Assembly (NCBI RefSeq): GCF_003957745.1
Contig: NZ_CP020373.1
Span: forward strand, 2,170,001 to 2,234,000
Direction: 5' to 3'
DNA length: 64,000 bases
Source of the DNA: Shewanella khirikhana
Lineage (GTDB): Bacteria; Pseudomonadota; Gammaproteobacteria; Enterobacterales; Shewanellaceae
The notes beneath the pieces were generated by a model that had not been told where the DNA came from, ran no database searches, and worked only from the letters and a program-made list of their open reading frames with translations. Position 1 is the first letter of the stretch. The number at the start of each line of letters is the position of its first letter. Positions 26,785 through 36,005 of the stretch are shown one piece after another. The translations under genes were made by a program, and so were the position numbers.

Positions 26785-27732
26785 TCAGGGCATGATGGAA
26801 GGCTGATCGGCGCCTTCTTTTTCCACTTCCACAGGCATCATGTGCTCACGGTTAATACCGAGGCGAATGGCCAGGTAACTCGCCACATAGATGGACGAGT
26901 AGGTACCCACCACAATACCCAGCAGCAGCGCCGTGGCGAAGCCGTGAATAAGGGTTCCGCCCTTGAGGAACAGTGCCACAACGGTAATAAGCGTTGTGCC
27001 TGTGGTGATGATGGTACGGCTCATGGTCTGGGTGATAGAGGTGTTAACCACTTCTTCCGGACTGCCCTTACGCATCTTGAGGAAGTTCTCACGGATACGG
27101 TCGAATACCACAATGGTATCGTTAAGGGAGTAACCCACTACCGTCAAGAGACCCGCCAGTACGGTGAGGTCAAACTCAAGCTGCAGCAGCGAGAATACAC
27201 CCAGAGTCACGATAACGTCGTGTGCCAGTGCGGCCACCGAGCCTGCGGCAAGACGCCACTCGAAGCGGAACGACACGTAAATAAGGATACAGATAAGCGC
27301 CACCAGTACTGCGAGGCCGCCCTGCTCTGCCAATTCCTTACCCACCTGCGGACCGACGAATTCCACCCGCTTCTGGGCGACTTCAGGGTCGAGCTTCATG
27401 GCTTCGGCCATAACCACACGAACCTGATCGTCACTCTTTACGCCTTCACGTACCTGCAGACGCACCAGCACGTCGCGGCTTGAACCGAAGTTCTGTACCA
27501 CAGCGCCGGCAACTTCAGGCTCGGTCAGGTTGTTACGCAGCGTCTCCAGGTTGGCCGGTTTGGAGAATTCCATCTCCACCACGGTACCACCGGTAAAATC
27601 CAGGCCCCAGTTAATGCCACGGGTAGCCAGCGACACCAGCGAGCCCACTACCAAAATGGCAGACAGGATACTGATGGGCAGCGCGTGCTTGAGGAAGTTG
27701 ATGGAGCCCTTGATATCTAAAAGCTGAAACAT
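26785..27732 (-). CDS. secF: SecF, protein translocase subunit
   Basis: A 315-residue inner membrane protein with six hydrophobic segments and the SecF motifs GLDFTGGTVVEMEF (periplasmic P1 start) and GYSLNDTIVVFDRIREN. It works with SecD to pull secreted proteins across the membrane using the proton gradient. It follows secD by 13 nt in the yajC-secD-secF arrangement. Normal length, complete. Confidence 0.97.
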   Translation of the reverse strand: MFQLLDIKGSINFLKHALPISILSAILVVGSLVSLATRGINWGLDFTGGTVVEMEFSKPANLETLRNNLTEPEVAGAVVQNFGSSRDVLVRLQVREGVKSDDQVRVVMAEAMKLDPEVAQKRVEFVGPQVGKELAEQGGLAVLVALICILIYVSFRFEWRLAAGSVAALAHDVIVTLGVFSLLQLEFDLTVLAGLLTVVGYSLNDTIVVFDRIRENFLKMRKGSPEEVVNTSITQTMSRTIITTGTTLITVVALFLKGGTLIHGFATALLLGIVVGTYSSIYVASYLAIRLGINREHMMPVEVEKEGADQPSIMP

Positions 27733-27745
27733 GGTATTGGCTCCC

Positions 27746-29596
27746 TCAAATCGACAGTTTCTTCACGCGCTTGCCACCCCAGAGGGCGTTAACAATCGCG
27801 CGGGTGCCCACGATGGCCGTGAACATAGAAGTAGCGATACCAATCATCAGGGTCACGGCGAAGCCTTTCACCGCACCAGTACCCACGGCAAACAGAATAA
27901 GCGCGGTGATAAAGGTGGTGATGTTGGCGTCGGCAATGGTCGACAAGGCGTTGCCGTAACCTTCGTGGATGGCTTGCTGCACGCTGCGACCGGCACGAAG
28001 TTCTTCACGAATACGCTCGTAAATCAGCACGTTACCGTCAACGGCCATACCCACGGTCAGCACCATACCGGCAATACCCGGCAGGGTCAGTACCGCACCC
28101 GGGATCATGGACATCACGCCCACTACCATGATGAGGTTGGCACACAGCGCCAGGTTGGCAATCACACCGAAGGCACGGTAGTACACCAGCATAAATGCCA
28201 GTACCACAGCCATACCCCAAATCATTGCCTGCAGGCCATTTTCGATGTTTTCCGCACCCAGGCTTGGACCAATGGTACGTTCTTCGACGATGGACACAGG
28301 GGCAATCAGGGCACCGGCACGCAGCAGCAGTGCCAGATTCTGCGACTCACTGTGAGTCAGACCCGTGATAACAAAGTTACGGCCAAGGCGTGCCTGAATG
28401 GTAGCAACCGAGATAACTTCCTCGATTTTACGCATTTTTACGCTGCCGTCTGGGTTACGCTCACCGCTGTCCTTATATTCAATGAACAGGGTCGCCATCG
28501 GCTTGCCGATGTTGTCCTTGGTGACGTTGGAGAAGATTTCCCCGCCCTTGGCATCCAGCTGAATGGCAACCTGTGGACGGCTGTATTCGTCGAACGAAGG
28601 CTGGGCGCCGGTGATATGGTCACCGGTGAGCATCACTTCTTTCTTCAGTACAACCGGACCACCTTCGCGGCGCTGATACAGCTCGCTGCCCGCTGGCACA
28701 CGGCCATTCGCCGCAGCAGCCACATCGGCTTTTTCATCTACCATGTGGAATTCAATCGAGGCTGTCGCACCCAGGATTTCCTTGGCACGGGCAGTATCCT
28801 GCACACCGGGCAGCTCAACGATGATGCGCTCGGCACCCTGACGCTGCACCACAGGCTCGGCCACACCCAGCTCGTTCACACGGTTACGAATGGTGGTGAT
28901 GTTCTGCTGCAGGGCTTCCTCTTTGATTTGCTTGAGGTACGCCTCGCTCATAACCGCCAGCAGTACGTAGTTTTCACCACTGGAGATATCAGAAAACACC
29001 ATGTCGTTGCTGCGGCTTTTGAGGAAACGTTCTGCCTGACCTACGGTCTCGGCATCACGGAACTTGATCTCAATGCCACGCACAGTGCGATGCACGCCGG
29101 CATAGCGAATGCGCTCTTCCCGAAGCTGACCACGGAAATCGGCAATCTTGGCTTCTTCCATCTTGCGGATGGCTTCGCCCATGTCCACTTCCATCAGGAA
29201 GTGCACACCGCCGCGAAGGTCAAGACCGAGTTTCATCGGGCTGCCACCGACGGATTCCAGCCACTCAGGAGTAGCAGGCGCCAGGTTCAGGGCAACTGTG
29301 TATTTGTCGCCCAGCAGCTCAGCAATGGTTTCCTTGGCAGTCAGCTGATCTTCGGCGTTGGCAACACGAACCAGCAACTGGCCGTTTTCCAACTCAGAAC
29401 GCTTAACGCCAATACCTTTGGCAGTCAGGGCCTCGGTCACGTTCGACTGGGTCGTCGCGTTGACTTCGGCACCACGGGTTGCCACCACCTGTACGGCATG
29501 ATCTTCGCCGAACAGGTTGGGCAGCGCATAGAAGCCACCAATGGCGATGACCAGCACCACCATGATGTTCTTCCACATTGGGTATTTATTTAGCAC
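27746..29596 (-). CDS. secD: SecD, protein translocase subunit
   Basis: A 616-residue SecD with an N-terminal membrane segment, a large periplasmic region starting with KLGLDLRGGVHFLMEVD (the D1 motif), and a C-terminal group of five spans with GMAVDGNVLIYERIREE. Length matches E. coli SecD (615). It follows yajC by 18 nt and overlaps no neighbour. Confidence 0.97.
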   Translation of the reverse strand: MLNKYPMWKNIMVVLVIAIGGFYALPNLFGEDHAVQVVATRGAEVNATTQSNVTEALTAKGIGVKRSELENGQLLVRVANAEDQLTAKETIAELLGDKYTVALNLAPATPEWLESVGGSPMKLGLDLRGGVHFLMEVDMGEAIRKMEEAKIADFRGQLREERIRYAGVHRTVRGIEIKFRDAETVGQAERFLKSRSNDMVFSDISSGENYVLLAVMSEAYLKQIKEEALQQNITTIRNRVNELGVAEPVVQRQGAERIIVELPGVQDTARAKEILGATASIEFHMVDEKADVAAAANGRVPAGSELYQRREGGPVVLKKEVMLTGDHITGAQPSFDEYSRPQVAIQLDAKGGEIFSNVTKDNIGKPMATLFIEYKDSGERNPDGSVKMRKIEEVISVATIQARLGRNFVITGLTHSESQNLALLLRAGALIAPVSIVEERTIGPSLGAENIENGLQAMIWGMAVVLAFMLVYYRAFGVIANLALCANLIMVVGVMSMIPGAVLTLPGIAGMVLTVGMAVDGNVLIYERIREELRAGRSVQQAIHEGYGNALSTIADANITTFITALILFAVGTGAVKGFAVTLMIGIATSMFTAIVGTRAIVNALWGGKRVKKLSI

Positions 29597-29614
29597 GCCT
29601 TTAGCCCTCTTGGC

Positions 29615-29950
29615 TTACAGGGACTGGATAGAGCCTTTAGGCAATACCGCCGCAATATAGTCCTTTTTAATGGTGATGTTGGTGCTGTCGTTCAGCGCCA
29701 GCACAACGTAGTCGCTGTCTTCGGAGATCTTGGCGATTTTGCCGAGGATACCGCCGCTGGTCAGCACTTCGTCACCCTTGGAGAGGGAGGACATCAGGTT
29801 TTTGTGCTCTTTGACGCGCTTGGATTGAGGACGGAAGATCATGAAGTAGAAAATCAGACCGAACAGGCCGAGCATGATCACAAGTTCCATGGTACCACCG
29901 CCCTGGGGAGCGGCACCTGCTGCATTGGCATACGCGTTTGAAATGAACAT
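29615..29950 (-). CDS. yajC: YajC, preprotein translocase accessory subunit
   Basis: A 111-residue protein with one membrane segment (ELVIMLGLFGLIFYFMIFRPQ), the RPQSKRVKEHKNLMSSL stretch and a small basic domain with GDEVLTSGGILGKI, all typical of YajC. It binds SecDF. It sits 26 nt after tgt in the conserved tgt-yajC-secD-secF order. Confidence 0.96.
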   Translation of the reverse strand: MFISNAYANAAGAAPQGGGTMELVIMLGLFGLIFYFMIFRPQSKRVKEHKNLMSSLSKGDEVLTSGGILGKIAKISEDSDYVVLALNDSTNITIKKDYIAAVLPKGSIQSL

Positions 29951-29976
29951 AGATTTCTCTTCTTATTGCTTGATTG

Positions 29977-31101
29977 TTAGTCTTTTAGCTCAGGAACTTC
30001 GCGCCCTTGACTGGTATAGAAGTCCTCAACAAAGGCGTCTAATGTACCTGTCTCGATGGCGCCGCGCAAACCCTCCATCAACCTTTGGTAATAACGCAGG
30101 TTGTGGATGGTGTTGAGCCGGGCTCCCAAGATTTCGTTACAACGATCCAGGTGATGCAAATATGCACGGGAATAGTTAGTGCAGGTATAGCAATCACACT
30201 TGGCGTCCAGCGGTGAAGTGTCGTCGCGATGCCGCGCATTGCGGATCTTGATAACGCCTTCACTGGTAAACAGGTGGCCGTTGCGGGCATTACGGGTTGG
30301 CATAACACAGTCAAACATGTCAACGCCCCGACGTACGCCTTCAACCAGATCCTCCGGCTTACCTACCCCCATCAGATAGCGTGGTTTGTCAGCAGGAATT
30401 TGCGGGCACACATGCTCAAGTACTCGATGCATGTCAGCCTTGGGCTCACCCACCGCCAGACCACCGACGGCATAGCCGTCAAAACCAATTTCGAGCAGCC
30501 CCTTGAGGCTCTCGTCACGCAAGTCTTCGTACACGCTGCCCTGAATAATCCCAAACAGTGAGTTGGGGTTTTCCAGGCGGTCGAACTCATCCCGTGAACG
30601 CTGAGCCCAGCGCAGTGACATCTGCATGGACTTGCGTGCTTCATCGTGCGTCGCCGGATAAGGCGTGCACTCATCGAAAATCATCACCACATCGGAGCCC
30701 AGAGAATGCTGGATTTGCATCGACTTTTCGGCATCCATAAAAATCTTTTCGCCGTTGATAGGCGAGCGGAAATGTACCCCTTCTTCGGTGATCTTACGGA
30801 TATCGCCGAGGCTGAATACCTGAAAGCCGCCCGAGTCTGTGAGAATAGGACGCTGCCAGTTCATAAAGTCGTGCAGATCGCCGTGCTTGCGCATGATCTC
30901 TTCACCGGGGCGCAGCCACAGGTGGAAGGTGTTGCCCAGCAGAATATCGGCGCCGGTGGCACGCACTTCTTCAGGGGTCATGCCCTTTACCGTACCGTAG
31001 GTGCCCACTGGCATAAAGGCCGGGGTTTCCACTGTGCCACGTTCGAAAACCAGTCTGCCGCGACGGGCGCGACCCTGGGTGGTAATCAATTCAAATTTCA
31101 T
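29977..31101 (-). CDS. tgt: Queuine tRNA-guanine transglycosylase
   Basis: A 374-residue Tgt (375 in E. coli). It exchanges guanine-34 for preQ1 in tRNAs with GUN anticodons. Visible features: ILTDSGGFQVFS with the general-base Asp, MFDCVMPTRNARNG with the nucleophile Asp, and the zinc site CDCYTCTNYSRAYLHH (three Cys and a His). The ATG used begins MKFELITTQGR; a 14-residue longer frame lacks support. A terminator-like hairpin lies between queA and tgt. Confidence 0.96.
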   Translation of the reverse strand: MKFELITTQGRARRGRLVFERGTVETPAFMPVGTYGTVKGMTPEEVRATGADILLGNTFHLWLRPGEEIMRKHGDLHDFMNWQRPILTDSGGFQVFSLGDIRKITEEGVHFRSPINGEKIFMDAEKSMQIQHSLGSDVVMIFDECTPYPATHDEARKSMQMSLRWAQRSRDEFDRLENPNSLFGIIQGSVYEDLRDESLKGLLEIGFDGYAVGGLAVGEPKADMHRVLEHVCPQIPADKPRYLMGVGKPEDLVEGVRRGVDMFDCVMPTRNARNGHLFTSEGVIKIRNARHRDDTSPLDAKCDCYTCTNYSRAYLHHLDRCNEILGARLNTIHNLRYYQRLMEGLRGAIETGTLDAFVEDFYTSQGREVPELKD

Positions 31102-31198
31102 AATGACCTCGTCAGAGAAACAGTCTGACTGCATTGGGGCCAAATGGCCGATTCAACTCACATGGGGGTGGCGGCATGTCCCTTCAAGGCGCCGCCAC

Positions 31199-31227
31199 CA
31201 AAAAAAAGCCCAACCAGAAGGTTGGGC
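31199..31227 (-). terminator. Terminator-like hairpin between queA and tgt
   Basis: On the minus strand GCCCAACC / GGTTGGGC with a 4-nt loop is followed by eight or more T. It lies 26 nt after the queA stop, within a gene order usually treated as one operon. Confidence 0.75.
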
Positions 31228-31252
31228 AGGCATTTTAAAGCAAAAAATGCCT

Positions 31253-32290
31253 TTAGGGGGCTTTTTTAGTCACAAACATGGCATCGCCGTAACTGAAAAA
31301 GCGGTATTTTTGTTCAACCGCGTGGCGATAGGCACCAATCACTTCATCGAAGCCGGCAAAGGCGCTCACCAGCATGATAAGTGTCGACTCCGGCAGGTGG
31401 AAATTGGTCACCATGGCATCGACCACTTTGAACTCGAAACCGGGGAAGATAAAGATATCGGTATCACCACAAAATGGCTGTAATTCACCTTCGCTGGCTT
31501 TGGCGGCACTCTCCAGTGAACGCACCGAGGTAGTACCCACGGCAATGACCCGCTTACCCGCCGCCTTGGTGGCACGGATTTTCTCTACCACATCCGCAGG
31601 TACTTCTGCCCACTCGGAGTGCATCTTGTGCTCAAGCACATTGTCGACCCGCACCGGTTGGAAGGTACCTGCACCCACGTGCAGAGTTACAAACGCCATG
31701 TCCACGCCTTTGGCTTTCAGGGCGTCAAGAATGGTTTCGTCAAAGTGCAAACCGGCGGTAGGGGCAGCTACCGCACCTGGGCGCTCGTTGTACACAGTCT
31801 GATAGCGCTCTTTGTCGGCATCTTCATCGGGGCGGTCGATATAAGGTGGCAGCGGCATGTGCCCCACGGCTTCCAGCACCTCGAGGATGGTTTTATCGTC
31901 CTTGAGCGACAGCTCGAACAAGGCATCGTGACGGGCATCCATCGTCATTTTAAAGCCGCCATCGAGGATAATCTCGGCGCCAGGCTTGGGGGATTTCGAT
32001 GAACGCACATGGGCCAGAATGCGTTTGTCATCCAGCATGCGCTCCACCAGGATTTCCAGCTTGCCGCCACTGGCCTTCTGGCCAAACAGACGCGCAGGGA
32101 TAACCCGGGTGTTATTGAAAATCATCAGGTCGCCAGGCTCAATCAACCCCAGGATATCGGTAAACTGGCGATCGGCCAGGGCGCCGCTATTGCCTTCCAG
32201 ATGCAGCAAACGGGAGGCAGTGCGCTCCGCCATCGGATAGCGCGCAATTAATTCATCAGGAAGATCAAAGGTAAAATCAGCAACTCGCAT
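31253..32290 (-). CDS. queA: QueA, S-adenosylmethionine:tRNA ribosyltransferase-isomerase
   Basis: A 345-residue enzyme that makes epoxyqueuosine on tRNA by transferring ribosyl from SAM to the preQ1 base placed by Tgt. Opening MRVADFTFDLPDELIARYP, middle PTAGLHFDE and VTLHVGAGTFQPV are characteristic. Length is normal. First named gene of the queA-tgt-yajC-secDF block; an internal terminator suggests partly separate control. Confidence 0.96.
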   Translation of the reverse strand: MRVADFTFDLPDELIARYPMAERTASRLLHLEGNSGALADRQFTDILGLIEPGDLMIFNNTRVIPARLFGQKASGGKLEILVERMLDDKRILAHVRSSKSPKPGAEIILDGGFKMTMDARHDALFELSLKDDKTILEVLEAVGHMPLPPYIDRPDEDADKERYQTVYNERPGAVAAPTAGLHFDETILDALKAKGVDMAFVTLHVGAGTFQPVRVDNVLEHKMHSEWAEVPADVVEKIRATKAAGKRVIAVGTTSVRSLESAAKASEGELQPFCGDTDIFIFPGFEFKVVDAMVTNFHLPESTLIMLVSAFAGFDEVIGAYRHAVEQKYRFFSYGDAMFVTKKAP

Positions 32291-32352
32291 CTACTACTCT
32301 CACGCCGTGGCCAAAAAAGACGCGCGTAGTCTAGGGGCAGAGCCTGGTAAGA

Positions 32353-32511
32353 TCAAGGATCCTTGGGTGCTGGCTTATTACCGTTGGTTTGCTGTTCGAC
32401 AGATTTTGCGCCGGGTTGGTTATCTAATTGTTCGAATGGGATATCGAACTGAACCTTTCTGCGCTGGGGGGACTTTTTGATGCCAAAGACTTTCGTGAAC
32501 CAATTCCACAT
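32353..32511 (-). CDS. Small basic protein, 52 residues, unknown
   Basis: An ORF of 52 codons upstream of queA, ending 62 nt before its start. The predicted protein opens MWNWFTKVFGIKKSPQ and ends in a polar, Gln/Asn/Pro-rich tail (NGNKPAPKDP). A good GAGGAA ribosome site lies about 9 nt before the ATG. The N-terminus could form a short amphipathic membrane-associating helix. I do not recognise a family. It could be a short conserved Shewanella protein or chance; the ribosome site favours a gene. Confidence 0.5.
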   Translation of the reverse strand: MWNWFTKVFGIKKSPQRRKVQFDIPFEQLDNQPGAKSVEQQTNGNKPAPKDP

Positions 32512-32667
32512 CGTCCGTGATTCCTCAAGGTGCTCAATTACTCAGGGTGCTGATGTCACATCCTTAAGGGTTCCCCTTGGCTCTTTGGCCATGGTTGCAT
32601 TTTATGGGTTCCCTAGACATCGGCGCGCATGATACCTTGAACCCCCGAGTCAATCCAAGTACAAATT

Positions 32668-33261
32668 ATGAACTTTCTTGCACACCTGCACCTGGCCGAC
32701 ATCAGTGGTACCAGTCTGGCGGCTAACCTCGCCGGCGACTTTGCCAAGGGGCCGGTTGAGCGCTTCCCCAAGGCGCTGCAACAGGGGCTGTGGCTCCACC
32801 GACAAATAGACAAGATCACCGACGAGCATGAGATTTTTAAAGAAATGCTCGGCAAGTTCCCCAAACACTTAAGCCGCGCCGCGCCAATCCTGATTGATCT
32901 CGGCTTTGACCATCGCCTCGCCCGCGACTGGGAAGAATACCATCACCAGCCATTGGCAGAGTTTTGCCGTTCGGCGTATTCCCAGTTGCTTGACTGCCAG
33001 GAGCTGCCGGAGAAACTCGCCGCCATTGCCCCAAAAATGCAGGCCGAAGACTGGTTTGGCAGCTACGCCCACCGTCAGGGCATCAACGCCGCCATCAACG
33101 GCGTGCGAAGCCGCTTGTCCCATCCCGAGATATTCAACGGCGCCGAACAGGCGATTGAGGAGCTGGATATTGAGCTCGAAATTGCCTTTCGCACCCTGTA
33201 CCCGCAGCTGATGGCCTATGCCAGACGCCTTGCCCGCACTACCCCTGAGCAATATCTGTAA
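32668..33261 (+). CDS. acpH: Acyl carrier protein phosphodiesterase
   Basis: A 197-residue AcpH-type protein, 193 in E. coli. The opening MNFLAHLHLADISG and ANLAGDFAKGP with the Asp, then LHRQIDKITDEHE, are the family's metal-binding HD-like motifs. It removes the 4'-phosphopantetheine arm from holo-ACP. The stop is directly followed by the start of the next gene (TAAATG). Confidence 0.92.
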   Translation: MNFLAHLHLADISGTSLAANLAGDFAKGPVERFPKALQQGLWLHRQIDKITDEHEIFKEMLGKFPKHLSRAAPILIDLGFDHRLARDWEEYHHQPLAEFCRSAYSQLLDCQELPEKLAAIAPKMQAEDWFGSYAHRQGINAAINGVRSRLSHPEIFNGAEQAIEELDIELEIAFRTLYPQLMAYARRLARTTPEQYL

Positions 33262-33774
33262 ATGACGGATACGCCCAAACCCCGCAGCAAAGCCAAACGA
33301 CTGATGGTCGAAGCCCTGATTGCCATCGGCCTTTTTTATGGCATATCCCTATACTTTCAAAAAGATATGTTGAAAGATGCCGCGCCTGTGATTGCCGCCA
33401 AAGGAGTGAATGGCAGCAGCCTCAGCCTGCCGTCCGCATCAGGTAAGGCTACCCTGGTGTACTTTTTTGCCGAGTGGTGCGGCGCCTGCAAGCTCACCTC
33501 CCCCGCCGTTGCCAGTATAAGCGCCGATTATCCGGTGCTGGCGATTGCGGTCGATTCGGGCAGCGATGCCGAGGTAAAGGCGTTTCTCAAGGCAAAAGGT
33601 TATGGCTTTGATGCACTGAATGACGATGGTGCCCTCAGTCATCACTTTGGAGTCAGCGGATTTCCATCACTGTTTGTGGTGGACGCCAAGGGGCAAGTGC
33701 GCTTTGTTACCCGCGGCGTCAGCACCGAACCTGCGCTCAGAGCCCGGCTTTTGCTGACCGAACTGCTGCAATAG
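33262..33774 (+). CDS. Thioredoxin-like protein disulfide oxidoreductase (TlpA/ScsD type)
   Basis: A 170-residue membrane-anchored thioredoxin-fold protein. An N-terminal basic stretch precedes one hydrophobic segment (LMVEALIAIGLFYGISLYF). The fold follows, with active site FFAEWCGACK (CGAC) and the cis-Pro in VSGFPSLFVVD. The redox domain should face the periplasm. It starts immediately after acpH with no gap, so the two are coupled, though a functional tie is not evident. Substrate unknown. Confidence 0.88.
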   Translation: MTDTPKPRSKAKRLMVEALIAIGLFYGISLYFQKDMLKDAAPVIAAKGVNGSSLSLPSASGKATLVYFFAEWCGACKLTSPAVASISADYPVLAIAVDSGSDAEVKAFLKAKGYGFDALNDDGALSHHFGVSGFPSLFVVDAKGQVRFVTRGVSTEPALRARLLLTELLQ

Positions 33775-33834
33775 TCGTGGAAACTTCGTAGAATGCGCCC
33801 ACTTAAATTCGTGTGCGCCAATGAAGGAGGCGTG

Positions 33835-34509
33835 ATGGAGATTTTTGACTACCGCCCCCCAGCCGTGCCCTGGCTCGATATTCGCTATATTGACCGCGAT
33901 ATTATCATCATCAATAAACCCTCGGGGCTGTTATCCAATCCCGGCATGGCGGCCCACACCCACGACAGTGCGATAACCCGCCTGTGTCAGCTGTACCCGG
34001 GTGCGATTCTGGTGCACCGTCTGGACTGCGCCACCTCGGGCATCATGGTATTTGCCCGCAGTAAAAAAGCCGAATCCAACCTCAAGACCCAATTCCAGAA
34101 CCGCCAAACCGGCAAGCTGTATCTTGCCGAGGTGGCAGGAGACATGGCCCTGGATGAAGGCACCATCGACCTGCCGCTTGGCAAAGACAAAAGCAATCCG
34201 CCTTGGCAGAAGGTCGATAAGACAGAAGGCCGCCCTGCAGTGACCCATTTCAAGGTGCTGGAGCGACGTGACAACTCAACCCTGGTGGCATTGATGCCGG
34301 AAACTGGCCGGACCCATCAGTTGCGGGTGCACATGCTGGCTTTAGGTCACCCCATTCTGGGCGATGAGTTTTACGGCAGGGAAATGGCGTTTGGAGACGG
34401 CACGGTGGAAAGTGCCAGAAAGCGGCTGTGCCTGCATGCCCAGAGACTGGAATTCAGTCACCCCTGGTCAAACAAGCCGATGCAGTTTGAGAGCCCAGCA
34501 CCGTTTTAA
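33835..34509 (+). CDS. rluA: RluA family pseudouridine synthase
   Basis: A 224-residue enzyme close in length to E. coli RluA (219), which modifies 23S rRNA position 746 and tRNA position 32. The catalytic Asp is in VHRLDCATSGIMVFA; TGRTHQLRVHMLALGHPILGDEFYG is also diagnostic. No S4 domain is present, which favours RluA over RluC/RluD. I chose the ATG preceded by AAGGAGG; a frame 14 codons longer has no comparable site. Confidence 0.92.
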   Translation: MEIFDYRPPAVPWLDIRYIDRDIIIINKPSGLLSNPGMAAHTHDSAITRLCQLYPGAILVHRLDCATSGIMVFARSKKAESNLKTQFQNRQTGKLYLAEVAGDMALDEGTIDLPLGKDKSNPPWQKVDKTEGRPAVTHFKVLERRDNSTLVALMPETGRTHQLRVHMLALGHPILGDEFYGREMAFGDGTVESARKRLCLHAQRLEFSHPWSNKPMQFESPAPF

Positions 34510-34537
34510 TACGGCGCCGTTATCACAGAAAATCAAT

Positions 34538-34565
34538 GCTGCGCGCTATAACAATCGCGCGCAGC
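34538..34565. terminator. Hairpin between convergent rluA and a small gene
   Basis: Perfect 9-bp stem GCTGCGCGC / GCGCGCAGC with a 10-nt loop, 29 nt after rluA. There is no T-run, so it may be a Rho-assisted or structural 3' end. Confidence 0.45.
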
Positions 34566-34626
34566 CTCGTTAATTCTTGCCTTGCGGCTTGGCTCCCTAA
34601 GGCTCAAGCCAACAATTCGGGCAAGC

Positions 34627-34920
34627 TTAAGCAACCAGCACTTCGTCGCTGGCTGGCGCGGTGTAATAGCTGCCGCGATGGTTACAGAACTCAAGCCCGG
34701 CCTGAGTTACCATAAAATACTCACCGAAGAAGTTACCACCAAGATCTTCAAGCTTAAGTCCGGAATCGGTTTCGGTCACACGCATCTCATCACGGCTGTG
34801 GCAGCCGTCGCTGAACCAGGTTTCCAAAAAGACACGGCCATCCTCTTTATACAGAGTCAGGCTGTCACCTTGATCGGGTCTTTCGTCAACCCAACGTCCC
34901 ATCAGCTCACGTACACTCAT
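34627..34920 (-). CDS. Small uncharacterised protein
   Basis: A 97-residue acidic, soluble protein (MSVRELMGRWVDERPDQGDS opening; ends ASDEVLVA). I place the start at the ATG with an excellent GGAGG site 5 nt before it. Longer in-frame starts at 34986 and 35043 have no ribosome site. No domain recognised. The region after residue 40 alternates hydrophobic and charged residues, suggesting a small beta barrel. It converges with rluA. Confidence 0.65.
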   Translation of the reverse strand: MSVRELMGRWVDERPDQGDSLTLYKEDGRVFLETWFSDGCHSRDEMRVTETDSGLKLEDLGGNFFGEYFMVTQAGLEFCNHRGSYYTAPASDEVLVA

Positions 34921-35407
34921 TTCTGCCTCCCGCCCGGACAGGCGCCGACGCTTTTCAAATGCAGACACGGTTGAATCCCTATGCATAATTTGCGCAGCAG
35001 CAAACATTCCAAAAACCTCTGCTGCATTCAGCATAGCCGCCATTGACTCTTTTCTCCGTTAAACCAGCTTAAATCGTTAAAATTCGGTGAAGATACGGAT
35101 AAAAGTCTGTGATAAACAACTACTTTTATTTCCGGTCTCTGTTTGCGGGAAGTGTAACTCAGCTGGAAAATAAAAACGCGAGCAATATCACTATTTATGC
35201 GTAAATTTTCGACGCCGCCGCGTAAAGCAAAAACGCCAGCACGCCTCGGTCACGGCAAAGTCGCAGTCGTGTGCTTTTTGATAGATGGGATTGTCCTTGG
35301 CAGAAGGTATGCCTGGCAAAAAGAAACGGCCAATCGGCAGCGCCACCCGCTCTGCCGCTGGCAAAAAGCAGGCCCCACACTGCGGTGCCTGCCTGACACG
35401 CTTTGGA
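34921..35407. other. Gene-poor region between a small gene and CIA30
   Basis: About 490 nt. Overlapping ORFs of 60-105 codons exist on both strands around 35191-35508, but none has a convincing start signal or recognised domain. The part near 35044-35190 is AT-rich and may hold the promoter of the 97-residue gene. Confidence 0.5.
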
Positions 35408-35911
35408 TTAATGCTTGTAAAAGGAGATACTTCTGATGGCGAGGCTGAACTCCCCTTCCACACCATCGCCGGCCACCAGACCAAAACCACAAACCTGAAA
35501 ACGGTCAAGCGGCGGCGCCATGGCCGTCAAGCCGCGGCGCATGGCCACAAAGTGATTGAATGGGATCCGATAGCGACGCCAATGACGCTGCTCGCTGTGC
35601 ACCTCCCCCAGCGTCGCCTGATACACGTGCCGGTCGCCGCAAGCCACGTCCTTCAGATTGACCTTAAACAGCCGCTGTGGCGCTTCAATCTCAAGCTCTA
35701 CCCCCAGATAGGCGCTGACATCCTTAGGCTCAAAGTCCAGATATACAGAGGCAAATCCTCCCCCATTGGCGAGCGAGACGAGACCGGTGAACAATCCATG
35801 GCCCTTGGGCGATGTGAGTAATTGTGCACGGGACTGGCCTCCCATCAGCGAGTCCGTCACGCTGTACCAGTCTCGCGTACTGTCCAGCGCGGTAAAATCG
35901 ACGAGCCGCAT
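35408..35911 (-). CDS. CIA30 family protein
   Basis: A 167-residue protein of the complex I intermediate-associated 30 kDa family (galactose-binding-like beta sandwich). The opening is LVDFTALDSTRDWYSVTDSL; the segment GGQSRAQLL and the end FGLVAGDGVEGEFSLAIRSI fit the family. The start is the ATG with AGGAGG 6 nt before it. Bacterial members are not proven complex I factors; function unknown. A bidirectional terminator separates it from sstT upstream. Confidence 0.85.
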   Translation of the reverse strand: MRLVDFTALDSTRDWYSVTDSLMGGQSRAQLLTSPKGHGLFTGLVSLANGGGFASVYLDFEPKDVSAYLGVELEIEAPQRLFKVNLKDVACGDRHVYQATLGEVHSEQRHWRRYRIPFNHFVAMRRGLTAMAPPLDRFQVCGFGLVAGDGVEGEFSLAIRSISFYKH

Positions 35912-35945
35912 ACTTACCTCCTGATTTCTCGTCTGCTGTGCCAAT

Positions 35946-35980
35946 AAAAAAACGGCAGTAATTTAATACTGCCGCTTTTT
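35946..35980 (-). terminator. Intrinsic terminator after sstT
   Basis: Hairpin CGGCAGTA / TACTGCCG with AT-rich loop, flanked by A and T runs on both sides. Confidence 0.85.
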
Positions 35981-36005
35981 CAGCGATATGCAAAGCCGGA
36001 GGCAA

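Noticed and set aside
27731..29593. 620-codon ORF opposite secD
   Set aside because: Exactly antisense to secD, His/Gln-rich and lacking any domain; a typical shadow in GC-rich coding DNA.
35191..35508. Cys-containing 105-codon ORF after CIA30 (- strand), with competing ORFs on the + strand
   Set aside because: No start signal, overlaps CIA30 in another frame, and no recognisable family, despite an apparent QCGAC motif.
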